From assembly GCA_007570785.1 (NCBI GenBank), contig ML664161.1, forward strand, positions 43,672,418 through 43,736,417: a stretch of 64,000 bases of DNA, read 5' to 3'. Position numbers and translations under genes: made by a program. The notes under the pieces are model-generated. The model saw only the letters and a program-made list of their open reading frames with translations, ran no database searches and was not told the origin of the DNA. Shown here in pieces: positions 36,352 to 46,744 of this stretch (positions within the stretch are counted from its first letter, which is position 1; each line of letters opens with the position of its first letter). The DNA comes from Antilocapra americana. Taxonomy: Eukaryota > Chordata > Mammalia > Artiodactyla > Antilocapridae.

Positions 36352-36559
36352 GGGCTTTCCTGGTGGCTCAGCAGTAAAGAATCTGCCTGCAATGCAGGTG
36401 AACCAGGTTCGATCCCTGGGTTGGGAAGATCCCCTGGAGAAGGGAATGGCAATCCACTCCAGTATTATTGCCTGGAGAATTCCATGGAAAGAGGAACCTG
36501 GCGGGCTACAGTCCATAGGATCGCAAAGAGTCAGACATGACTGAAGCGACTGAGCATGC
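36352..36559 (+). mobile_element. Bov-tA SINE with 12-bp duplication
   Basis: Complete copy, GGGCTTTCCTGGTGGCTCAG to TGAAGCGACTGAGCATGC. Flanked by perfect AAGAAAAAATAG (36340-36351, 36560-36571). Confidence 0.95.
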
Positions 36560-36931
36560 AAGAAAAAATAGTTCTAACAGTTTTGTGGGTTTTGGTGAAA
36601 TGGAAGAAAATTTTTTCTTACACTGTGTATAGTTTGGACTTAGTATTTCATAAATGAAATAAGAACTAAAGAGGAATCATTTTATGATGAAAAGTTAATG
36701 GTCTCATTCATGCTCAGCCTCATCTTCCCAAGTAGAAGAGAATCCCTTTGGAGAAACAGTTAAGTTACACAACTGACCACCTGTTACTTAGGTTTTCTAC
36801 TTTTAATACATAGTGCAGGCTTTGAGAGACTGGGTGAGCACTTTGGTAGATAGTGGACTTTCCTCAACATAAACAGTCTTATATCTGTGCAAACTGAGGG
36901 TCTGATTTTTACAAATTCTAATCTTGATCAG

Positions 36932-37033
36932 GCCCAGTTAAAGGCCCAAGAGGAGGAGCGTCAGAAGAGGGATGCAGAAGAAAAGGAGGCTCAGCTTGAG
37001 AAAAAAAGAGAAGAGAAGAGACTGAAGAAAATG
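36932..37033 (+). CDS. CCDC191: CCDC191 exon: continuation of the charged helix
   Basis: 102-bp exon, exactly 34 codons, phase 0 at both ends, acceptor CTTGATCAG, donor AAAATG then GTTAGT. It encodes visible residues 361-394, starting AQLKAQEEERQKRDAEEKEA and ending KRLKKM. The composition is dominated by E, K, R, Q and A, with (E/K)-rich i to i+4 spacing suggesting a stable single helix or coiled coil. Because it is a multiple of three, it could be skipped without changing frame. The intron after it is about 15 kb and nearly all repeats. Confidence 0.9.
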
Positions 37034-37294
37034 GTTAGTAGTTTCTCTTTGTTTAGCCACCTGTCCCGTGAAGCCTGCTGTGTGTGATCCTATAGGCCTG
37101 TGCACCTTCCCTCCCACGAATTTCTGTCTAGAACATTCTTCTGTCACCTCCACCCTCTTCTCTACCTTACTCAATAACAACCTGCTCATTCCTGATCTTA
37201 ACCCAGTTAGCCTTTCCTGCCTTGCCCCACCCTCCTCTCTAACCAGTTAGGTGAGATCCCCTTTATGGAGTCTGAGTATATTTCCTTCAAAGTA

Positions 37295-37316
37295 TTGGGT
37301 TGGCCAGAAAGTTCTA
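37295..37316 (+). mobile_element. Solitary mariner terminal repeat remnant
   Basis: ATTGGGTTGGCCAGAAAGTT matches the terminal inverted repeat of the ruminant mariner (Mariner1-type), preceded by a T at a TA-like site. The sequence leaves the match after about 22 bp and no partner end was seen within 1 kb. Confidence 0.5.
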
Positions 37317-38349
37317 TCCTGCATACAACTGAAAATGAATTAACCCCTTTTCCAAAAGAGAAAGTAAAGTCCTTGAATGATGTTTATTCTTCCCCTTGCT
37401 ATCCCCTAACTTAAATGCTATAATATAAAATTAACAGTACTGAAATACCATGACACAAAGTCAGTACATCTTTTGTTACATGATTATAGAATAAGAGTGG
37501 AAATAAAACAAGATACATATACACACAAACATACAGCAAAATAAGAAGGGAATACTCATGACAATTCCAATCTTCATTTCTGTAACCAGTCAAGTGGATG
37601 TAGTTGGTATTTATAGTTACCTTCTTCCACTAGCCACTACCGCTTTGTCTTCAGTGAGCATCTCTGCTAGTCATGGGGTGACCTGAACCTTCATTCTGGA
37701 AGGGTTTGGCCTGTTAGTAGTCCGGCATGGATTGGGTTCTAGTTTTCCTTTCACCTTATCACAGGGCATGGTAATACTAAGAGATACCCTAAGGGTTCTC
37801 CTGTATTCCAGTAATATTCTTCTTCACCTCCATTGAAGAGTAGTACCAATTCCCCCTAGTGACCAGGGTCAATCACCCCAGCCAGCACTTCCGTATTTAC
37901 CTTTTGATTCAGAGGCCTGAGGAACCCACAAGGACTAGGTGGCATTGTTTTCAGTTCAATAGAATCATTGTGTATCTCCTTTTGGAAGCATTCCCCCATT
38001 TGGAACCAAGACCTCTAGACCAACAGAACATAAATTTGTGGAAAAAGGAAAGCAGAAATTTTGCTAGTGAGTGGTGCCACTCTTACTTCTACCCCTAGCT
38101 AACAGTATCATATATTGGATGCTGATTCACAGCATAGACAGCCTTCTGGAGAACCTTACCCTAGACCTGCAAGGAACTGCCACCTAATTGGTGTTGCACC
38201 TGGGTCTTCCAAAGGTCATTCCACCATTCTGGCAAGCAAGCTGCTTCAGGATGGTGGTAAGACCAGCAAATTCCATGTGTATGGGTCCATCGCTCCACTT
38301 CTTTTGCTGTCAAGAGAGGTCCATGATCAGAAGCAATGCTGTGTGGAAA
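37317..38349. other. CCDC191 intron, no gene recognised
   Basis: Unique-looking sequence. Open stretches at 37859-38098 and 38115-38444 have no recognisable domain and no fitting splice sites. Confidence 0.4.
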
Positions 38350-38640
38350 TCACAATAGGGAAGAAAGCATTCAGTAAACCTCAGGGTGGTTGGACTGCCA
38401 TGACAAAATACCACAGGGCAGGTGACTTGCATGACAGAAATTAATTTTCTCACAGTCTAGGAGGCTGGATGTTGAAGATCAGGGTGCTAGCATGGTTGGT
38501 TTCTGGTGAGAGCTCTCTTCCTGGTGGTAGATCACCTTCTCTGTGTATCATCCCATGTCCTTTCCTTGGTGCATGTACACAGAAGGGGAGAGTGACAGTA
38601 TGTAAGTTCTCTGGTGTCTCTTCTTATAAGGATACTAGTC
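38350..38640 (+). mobile_element. Old interspersed repeat (LTR- or transposon-type, family unknown)
   Basis: Follows the common mammalian order of GACTGCCATGACAAAATACC, AATTAATTTTCTCACAGTCT and GAGGCTGGATGTTGAAGATC, then CTTCTTATAAGGATACTAGT. I recognise it as repetitive, but the family name is uncertain. Confidence 0.45.
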
Positions 38641-39915
38641 CTGCCCTTAGAACTTATCATAAGTTATTTAAAATTCCCTCTCTGATATTTCCAACATCTT
38701 TGTCATATGTGGGTTTTGTTCTAATAATGGCTTTATCTTTTCAGACTGTGTTAATTTCTTATTTTTTAATATGTATTTATTTTTTGTTGTTGAAAGCCAG
38801 ACATGTACAGTTCAGTTCAGTTCAAGTCGCTCAGTCGTGTCTGACTCTTTACGACCCCTTGAATTGCAGCACGCCAGGCCTCCCTGTCCATCACTAACTC
38901 CTGGAGTCTACCCAAACTCATGTCCATCGAGTTGGTGATGCCATCCAGCCATCTCATCCTCTGTCGTCCCCTTCTCCTCCTGCCCCCAATCCTTCCCAGC
39001 ATGAGAGTCTTTTCCAACGAGTCAACTCTTCTCATGAGGTGGCCAAAGTATTGGAGTTTCAGCTTCAACATCAGTCCTTCCAATGAACACCCAGGACTGA
39101 TCTCCTTTAGGATGGACTGACTGGATCTTCTTGCAGTCCAAGGGACTCTCAAAAATCTTCTCCAACACCACAGTTCAAAAGCATCAATTCTTTGGCGCTC
39201 AGCTTTCTTAACAGTCCAACTCTCACATCCATACATGACCACTGGAAAAACCATAGCCTTGACTAGACGGTAGGGCAATGGAAACTGAGGTAAATGGGCT
39301 TTTAGTGTGGAGATTTGTGTTAAACTAGCCAGGAGTCAGGCTACATTTGAAGTTTGTGGTTGCTATGAGCACCATAGACTTCACTTTTCTCTAGTGACTA
39401 TTTTTTTGTCCCCTCTTAACTTTATTTCTTCCCTTTGTACGGTTCCTTGAGGAAAATCTGTCTCTTGCAGTCTTCCAGCTGTACTCCACTGTTATTACTA
39501 GGTTTGCTAGCATGCTGGTGTGGTGGGGATGAGTAGAGCATTCTCTGATGTTCTGATTAAGTCTCACTCTTTGGAGTGCACAGTATTGGCCATTCAGAAG
39601 AATTTTGGCTCTTACTCTAGGGGCAAAGACTTTCCCTGCCCCTGTGTTCCCTTTCAGTCGCCACTGGCTCAGTCTGTGATCTTAGAGCACTTCCCTCTGT
39701 GAGGTTCCTTCTTCACTTAAATAAGATAAGTAGGTTACTCTGGGCACAGTTCCCCTCCCCAGTGGCAGCAGCCTCACCCTAATGCCTTCAGGTGGTGCTG
39801 CTTGCAGATGAAGGCCAGAGAAGAGTCTGGGCAGATTTTCCAGAGGTTGCTGTTCCTCTGCCCAGGCTAGACCTATGATGGGAACTTTATCTGAACTCTA
39901 CCTTAATCTTCTCTG
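38641..39915 (-). mobile_element. Old L1 fragment interrupted by BovB
   Basis: CTGATATTTCCAACATCTTT and GTTGTTGAAAGCCAGACATG on the left, resuming at GGCAATGGAAACTGAGGTAA (39273), match the order of an ancient L1 read antisense. The BovB at 38811-39268 lies between. Confidence 0.5.
38811..39268 (-). mobile_element. BovB LINE 3' fragment
   Basis: The 3' end is at the left (AGTTCAGTTCAGTTCAAGTC). One minus-strand frame stays open over almost the whole fragment (38817-39278) and encodes the conserved RTE C-terminal region with [17 protein letters not shown] and [18 protein letters not shown]. It is the least damaged BovB reading frame in the window, but only about 150 residues, without the catalytic domains. 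Confidence 0.93.
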
Positions 39916-39919
39916 GGAA

Positions 39920-42792
39920 AGTCTGGTGGAGTTCCTTACTGTCCAAGGGACTAAGAGTCTTCTCCACCACCACAGTTCAAAAGCATCAATTCTTCAGCGC
40001 TCAGTGTTCTTTATAGTCCAACTCTTAAACAGCCATACATGACTACTGGAAAAACCAGAGCTTTGACTAGATGGACCTTTGTTGGCAAAGTAGTGTCTCT
40101 GCTTTTTAATATGCTCTCTATGGTGGTCATAACTTTTCTTCCAAGGAGCAAGCGTCTTTTAATTTCATGGCTGCAGTCATCATCTGCAGTGATTTTGGAG
40201 CCCCCAGAAATAAAAAAGTCAGCCACTGTTTCCATTGTTTCCCCATCTATTTGCCATGAAGTGATGGGACCAGATGCCATGATCTTAATTTTCTGAATGC
40301 TGAGTTTTAAGCCAACTTTTTCACTCTCCTCTTTCATCAAGGGCTCTTTAGTTCGTCTTCACTTTCTGCCATAATTGTGATGTTATCGGCATATCTGAGG
40401 TTATTGATATTTCTCCCGGCAATCTTGATTCCTGCTTGTCCTTCATCCAGCCCATCATTTCTCATGATATATTCTTCATATCAGTTAAATAAGCAGGATG
40501 ACAGTATTCAGCCTTGATGAACTTGTTTCCCAATTTGGAACCGTCTGCTGTTCCATGTCCAGTTCTGTTGCTTCTTTACCAGCGTACAGATTTCTCAGGA
40601 GACAGGTCAGGTGGTCTGATATTCCCATCTCTTTAAGAATTTCCCACAGTTTGTTGTGATCCACATAGTCAAAGGTTTGGCATAGTCAATAAAGTAGAAG
40701 TAGATGTTTTTCTGGAATTCTCTTGCTTTTTCAATGATCCAACGGATGTTAGCAATTTGATCCTTCGTTCCTCTCCTTTTATAAATCCAGCTTGAACGTC
40801 TGGAAGTTCATGGTTCATGTACTGTTGAAGCCTGGTTTGGAGAATTTTGAGCGTTACGTTACTAGCGTGTGAGATGAGTGCAACTGTGCGGTAGTTTGAG
40901 CATTCTTTGGCATTGCCTTTCTTTGGGATTGGAATGAAAACTGACCTTTTCCAGTCCTGTGGCCACTGCTCAGTTTTCCAGCGTTCCAGGATGTCTGGCT
41001 CTAGGTGAGTGATCACACCATTGTGATTATCTGGGTTGTGAAGATCTTTTTTGTATAGTTCTTCTGTATATTCCTACCACCTCTTCTTAATATCTTCTGC
41101 TTCTGTTAGGTTCATACCTTTTCTGTCCTTTATTGTACCCATGTTTGCATGAAATATTCCCTTGGTTCTTTCTAATTTTCTTGAAAGAGATCTCTAGTCT
41201 TTCCCATTCTATTGTTTCCCATTTTTATTGTTTTCCTCTATTTCTTTGTATTGATCATAATGCAGAGGGAGGCTTCTTATCTCTCCTTGCTATTCTTTGG
41301 AATTCTGCATTCAAATGGGTATATCTTTCCTTTTCTCCTTTGCCTTTTTGCTTCTCTTCTTTTCACAGCTATTTGTAAGGCCTCCTCAGGCAACCGTTTT
41401 GCCTTTTCGCATTTCTTTTTCTTTGAGATGGTTTTGATCCCTGCCTCCTGTACAATGAACCTCCGTCCATAGTTCATCAGGCACTGTGTAACAGATACAA
41501 TCCCTTGAATCTATTTGTCACTCCCACTGGGTAATCCTAAGGGATTTGATTTAGGTCATATCTGAATGGTCTAGTGGTTTTCCCTGCTTTCTTCAATTTA
41601 AGTCTGAATTTGGCAATGAGTTCATGATCTGAGCCACAGTCAGCTCCCAGTCTTGTTTTTGCTGACTATGTAGAGCTTCTCCATCTTTGGCTGCAAAGAA
41701 TATAATCCGTCTGATTTCGGTATTGATCATCTGGTGATTTCCACATGTAGAGTCTTCTCTTGTGCTCTTGGAAGAGGTGTTTGCTATGACAGTGCATTCT
41801 CTTGACAAAACTCTGTTAGCCTTTGCCCTGCTTCATTCTGTACTCCAAGGCCAAATTTGACCATTACTCCAGGTATTTCTTGACTTCCTAATTTTGCATT
41901 CCAGTCCTCTATAATGAAAAAGACATCTTTTTTGGATGTTAGTTCTAGAAGGTCTTGTAGGTCTTCATAGAATTGTTCAGCTTCTTCAGCATTACTGGTT
42001 GGGGCATAGACTTGGATTACTGTGATACTGAATGGTTTGCCTTGTAAATGAACAGAGATCATTTTGTTGTTTTTGAGATTGCATCCAAGTACTGCTTTTG
42101 AGACTCTTTGTTGACTATGATGGCTACTCCATTTCTTCTAAGGGATTCTTGCCCACAGTAGTATAGAGTGGTCATCTGAGTTAAATTCACCCATTTCAGT
42201 CCATTTTAGTTTGCAGATTCCTAAAATGTCTATGTTCACTCTTGCCATCTCCTGTTTGACCACTTCCAATTTGCCTTGATTCATGGACCTAACATTTCAG
42301 GTTTCTATGCAATATTGCTCTACGGCATCGGACTTTACTTCCATCATCAGTCACATCCACAAGTGGGTGTTGTTTTTCCTTTGGCTCCATCTCTTCATTG
42401 TTTCTGGAGTTATTTCTCCACTGATCTCCAGTAGCATATTGGGCACCTACCAACCTGGGGAGTTCATCTTTCAGTGTCCTATCTTTTTGCCCTTTTATAC
42501 TGTTTATGGGGTTCTCATGGCCAGAGTACTGAAGTGGTTTGCCATTCCCTTCTCTAGTGGACCACGTTTCATCAGAACTCTCCACCATGACCTGTTTGTC
42601 CTGGGTGCCCCTACATGGTATGGCTCATATTTTCATTGAGTTAGACAAGGCTGTGGTCCATGTGATCAGATGGTTAGTTTTCTGTGATTGTGGTTTTCGG
42701 TCTGTCTGCCCTCTGATGGAGGATAAGAGGCTTATGGACGCTTCCTGATGGGAGAGACTTGAGTAAGGGGGAAACTGGGTCTTGTTCTAAGG
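39920..42792 (-). mobile_element. Long BovB LINE copy, both ends missing
   Basis: The largest BovB here, about 2.9 kb. In minus-strand order: 5' region to about 42280; endonuclease with VIQVYAPTSNAEEAEQFYED and DWNAKLGSQE (41784-42062); basic linker (41277-41477); reverse-transcriptase start with SVFIPIPKKGNAKECSNYRT (40669-41016); and the C-terminal region (40011-40340). The very 3' end is absent, the left border falling at about 39920 in the middle of the C-terminal region. Many frameshifts, so inactive. Confidence 0.92.
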
Positions 42793-42809
42793 CAGCCTCT
42801 GGAAAGTCC

Positions 42810-43017
42810 AGAAGTGTTAGTCACTCAGTCATGTCTGACTGTTTGTGACCCTATGGACTGTAGCCCGCCAGGCTCCTCTGTCCTTGGAATTCTCCAGGCA
42901 GGAATATCGGAGTGGGTTGCCATTCCCTTTTCCAGGGATATTCCCAACCCAGGGATCAAACCCCAGTTTCCTGCATTGCAGGCAGATTCTTTACCATCTG
43001 AGTCACCAGGGAGCCCC
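42810..43017 (-). mobile_element. Bov-tA SINE
   Basis: Complete minus-strand copy, head at the right (GGGGCTCCCTGGTGACTCAG in sense), tail at the left next to the 5' side of the BovB copy. Confidence 0.93.
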
Positions 43018-43883
43018 ACAGTCCCCAAGGGACAGGTAATGTGAGACACCTATTAGACATCGAAATGAAAACATTGTATAAGCAGTTGAATATGTAAGCT
43101 TGGATATCAAGATTATAGTAAGGAATCTGGCCATCAAAAACATGTCAGTGTTTTAATGCTCTGGACATGAATTAAATCAATTTTGGGATGTTATGTGGAG
43201 AGAAAAGAAATGCAAAAATCCAGAACCATGTCTGAGAGTATATGAATAAGTACTCAGAGGATGAGCTGGTGAGGTAAAAAGAGTAGCAGAATTGTTTATT
43301 GAAAAGCTGAGAGATAATAAGTATTTCTAGAAGGAAGTGATGGTGGTTAACTGGGCTAAATGCTGCTGGGTGCAGTTAAAAAGAGGATAGACAAACTTTT
43401 ATTTGGCAACATGGAGATTGTTCATGACATATACAAGAGTGCTTTTAGTGGACTGCTGGCAAGGAAGCCCCATCTCTGGAAGTTGAGGAGAGTGAGGTGG
43501 TGGTGAGGCAATAGAGACCATGCATATAGAAGGGGTCACATGGGGTCAAAGAAGAACTTATTTTTTCTGTTGGCGAATGGTCTTTTTTGTGTTATTTTGT
43601 TAAAAGATGGGCAGTACCAGCAGATATTTGCATATTTATCAGAATGGTCTAGTAGTGAGAGAAAAAATGATATAAGAGAGCAAAGACTATAAATTAGAGG
43701 AGTGCCTAAGTGGGAATACATTCCAGACTGCAATGAAAGGATGACTTATAAAGGATAGAAGGCAAGGTGTGAGAATGGTGTCAGAAGTTCATCAGGCAGT
43801 CTGTTATTCTTCTTAGTCTTGCTGTATGTAATTCCTTGTCTTTCTTTCAAAGCAGTAGTGGTGGAAATAGACATATACATATA
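43018..43883. other. CCDC191 intron, no element recognised
   Basis: Unique-looking, purine-rich sequence. No exon with splice sites and frame. Confidence 0.45.
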
Positions 43884-44095
43884 TGTGCTTCCTTGGTGGT
43901 TCAGACAGTAATGAATCTGCTTGCTTATGTGGGAAACCCAGGTTTGATCCCTGGGTCAGGAAGAGCCCCTGGAGAAGGGAATGGCAGCCCACTCCGGTAT
44001 TCATGCCTGGAGAATTCCATGGACAGAGGACCCTGGTGGGGGTACAGTCCATGGTGTCAAAGAGTTGGAAACGACTGAGCAAGTAACACTCACTA
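43884..44095 (+). mobile_element. Bov-tA SINE, first half of an inverted pair
   Basis: Head TGCTTCCTTGGTGGTTCAGA, body GAGAATTCCATGGACAGAGG, tail near 44095. A second, oppositely oriented Bov-A body follows at 44131. The block 43884-44249 is bounded by ATATACATAT on both sides (43873-43882, 44250-44259), though that repeat is low-complexity. Confidence 0.92.
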
Positions 44096-44130
44096 TTCAT
44101 CTGTGTGTGTCTGTATGCGAGCATGTGCGC

Positions 44131-44245
44131 AAGTGTGCCTGACTCTTTGCAATCCTGTGGACTGTAACTCACCAGGCTCCTCTGTCCATAGGATTCCCCA
44201 GGCAAAAATATTAGAGTGGGTTACCATGCCCTCCTCCAGAGGATT
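44131..44245 (-). mobile_element. Bov-A body, inverted relative to its neighbour, headless
   Basis: Starts at the tail side (GTGTGCCTGACTCTTTGCAA) and breaks off at CCCTCCTCCAGAGGATTTTA without a tRNA-like head. Its complement pairs with about 110 bp of the + copy. Confidence 0.88.
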
Positions 44246-44599
44246 TTATATATACATATGTATACCCTGATTTTGTGTCCCTTTTTAGCCTGAGTGAAGT
44301 ATGCTCTGTAAAACCTTAGGTGCATAGATCACCCCCAATATAAGCATCATCTCAAGGCAGACACTTTCGTTTCATGTTATCCTCCCAGTAAATCTTAGAT
44401 GCAGGCATTATGGGCATTTTATATACAAGTAAATGGAAAATATAGTAATAGTAAAATACAGTCAACTATGTTGAGGAATCCTTAATCAAGACAGGAAATA
44501 CATATCTAAATTGCTATATATGAGAACAGAATTTTGGCTCAAGAAGATCTCTGGCCTATTAAACATTTTTCTACTTTTCCATGGAAAAATAGAATTTTT

Positions 44600-45430
44600 T
44601 AAAAATCTACAAACAATAAATGCTGGAGACAGTGTGGAGAAAAGGGAACCCTCCTACAATGTTGGTGGGAATGTAAATTGGTGCAGTCACTATGGAGAAC
44701 AGTGTGGAAGTTCCTTAAAAAAAACAACAAAAATAGAGCTACTATATGATCCAGCAGTCCCACTCCTGGGCATTTATCCAGAAAAGTTGAAAACCCTAGT
44801 TAGAAAAGATACATACAGCCCAGTGTTCATTGTAGCACTATTTACAATAATCAGGACATGGAAGCAACCGAAATGTCCATCAGCGTAGAACTAGATAAAC
44901 AAGATGTGGTACATATATTGTGTGGAATGTAACTCAGTCATAAAAAAAAAAAAGAACAAAATAATGCCATTTATAGCAACATAGATGGACCTAGAGTTTG
45001 TCATATTGAGTAAAGTAAGTTAGACACAGAAAGATGAATATCATATGATATCGCATACATGTGGAATCCAAGAAAAGGGTACAAATGAACTTATCTACAA
45101 AATAGAAATAGAGTTACAGATATAGAAAACAAACTTATGGTTACCAAAGAGGAAAGGTGAGTGGGATGAATAAATTAGGAATTTGGGGAAAGGGATGAGT
45201 AAGGAGATTGGGATTGACATATACACACTACTATAATATAAAATAGATAACTAATAAGGACCTGCTGTATAGCACAGAGAACCTTACTTGATACTCTGTA
45301 ATGGCCTGTATGGGAAGAGAATCTTAAAAAGAGTGAATATATGTATATGTATATGTATAACTGATTCACTTTGCTGTACACCTGCAACTAACACAACATT
45401 GTAAATCAACAATACTCCAATAAAAATGTT
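44600..45430 (+). mobile_element. L1 LINE 3' end, + orientation
   Basis: Contains the typical ORF2 end and 3'UTR order: AATGTTGGTGGGAATGTAAA, CTACTATATGATCCAGCAGT, AGATGGACCTAGAGTTTGTC, GACCTGCTGTATAGCACAGA, ending CAATACTCCAATAAAAATGT. One of the few LINEs in sense with CCDC191. Confidence 0.9.
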
Positions 45431-45710
45431 AATAAGTTAGTTAAATAGGCCATTTTCCCCCACAAACCATCTGAGAATGGCTTTGCTTAGGAGCCTGCAA
45501 CACCAGCCACGGGGTTGTCTCATAACTGAAGACAGGTGTGCATGCGCACGGGGCTGGCCAGGCCGAGGGCTTCTCCCGAGGCTCACTGTCTGTGTTAGAA
45601 GCCTGTCTGCGATTCGCAACTGCTGCCTTGATGCTCTAGGGACATTTCAGGGGATGTGAAAATGGCCCCCTTTTGTTTTCCTCCCCACTTGGCTCCCTCT
45701 CGTTGGTCCC

Positions 45711-45919
45711 GGTGGCGCTTTAGTCGCTAGGTCATGTTTGATTCTTGCAACCCCACGGACTGTAGCCCACCAGGCTCCTCTGTCCATGGGGCTCTCCAGG
45801 CAAGAGTACTGGAGTGGGGTGCTGTTTCGTTCTCCAGGGGATCTTCTCAACCCAGGAATCAAACCTGAGTCTCCTGCATTTCAGGCAGATTCTTTACCAG
45901 CTGAGCTATAAGGGAAGCC
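45711..45919 (-). mobile_element. Bov-tA SINE
   Basis: Complete minus-strand copy, head at the right. A short GTTGGTC match on both sides may be its duplication. The 230 bp to its left (45470-45650) are GC-richer than the surroundings and unassigned. Confidence 0.92.
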
Positions 45920-46744
45920 CTTGTTGGTCATAAAAAGATTCTTATAAATTTTTGTTTCTGTCCATTCAATTCAATATATAAAGTGTCTGTAATAAAGATT
46001 ACGAAGGTAATTTTGGTTTAATCCTTTAGAGAATATGGACATTTCCTTTTCGGTGAGGAATGTGTACAGATGCAGGTAGTTTGGCTTGGAAGATCAGAGC
46101 AAATATCCCTCCCATATTAGAAACGTTCCAGTGCCTTCTCTCTCTTTTTTTTTCCCCCCTCAGAGAAGACTTAAGACTATTAAGTAGTTTGTCAGAATCA
46201 GCCAATTCACTACAACCGTTTTCTTGAAGTGAAATTGTAGGAAATAAAGACAAAAGAAGCTTAAGAGTTTTTTTTTAATTTTTACTGCCGAAACTGACAA
46301 CTACTGTGAAGACATTGTGAAGTCTTTGCTTTTACTCTTGTGACTTTCGTAACAGCCACCACTTTCCTTTTAATGGAGTATCTTTGAATTTGAAGTTATT
46401 CATATATAAATTTCTACCCCATGATCTAAATGAAGGGGCTGTATTGCTGTTTTCCATAATAATAAGGGAAAAATAGTGATTTCTCTCCTAACTGAATGTT
46501 TTACTTTCTAGTAACTTGGTGAGATGTAAATCATTTCTGTGAACAATCCTAAATAATTCAAAGGATATGCATAGCTCTGATTCCTGTAGGACTCATAAGG
46601 AACTTATTCTCCCCTTCTTGGCAGAGTTGCTTCCTTTTTTTTTAATGCTCCAGAGTTCTGTTACCATGATTAACATGCTATTTAGTGGTTACATATTCAA
46701 ATTAATTAGTGATTTGTTGAAATGAAATTCATGAGTTTTCAGGT

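Noticed and set aside
38817..39278. 153-codon intact minus-strand frame, considered as a host gene
   Set aside because: It encodes only the C-terminal region of the BovB protein, repeated in the other BovB copies here.
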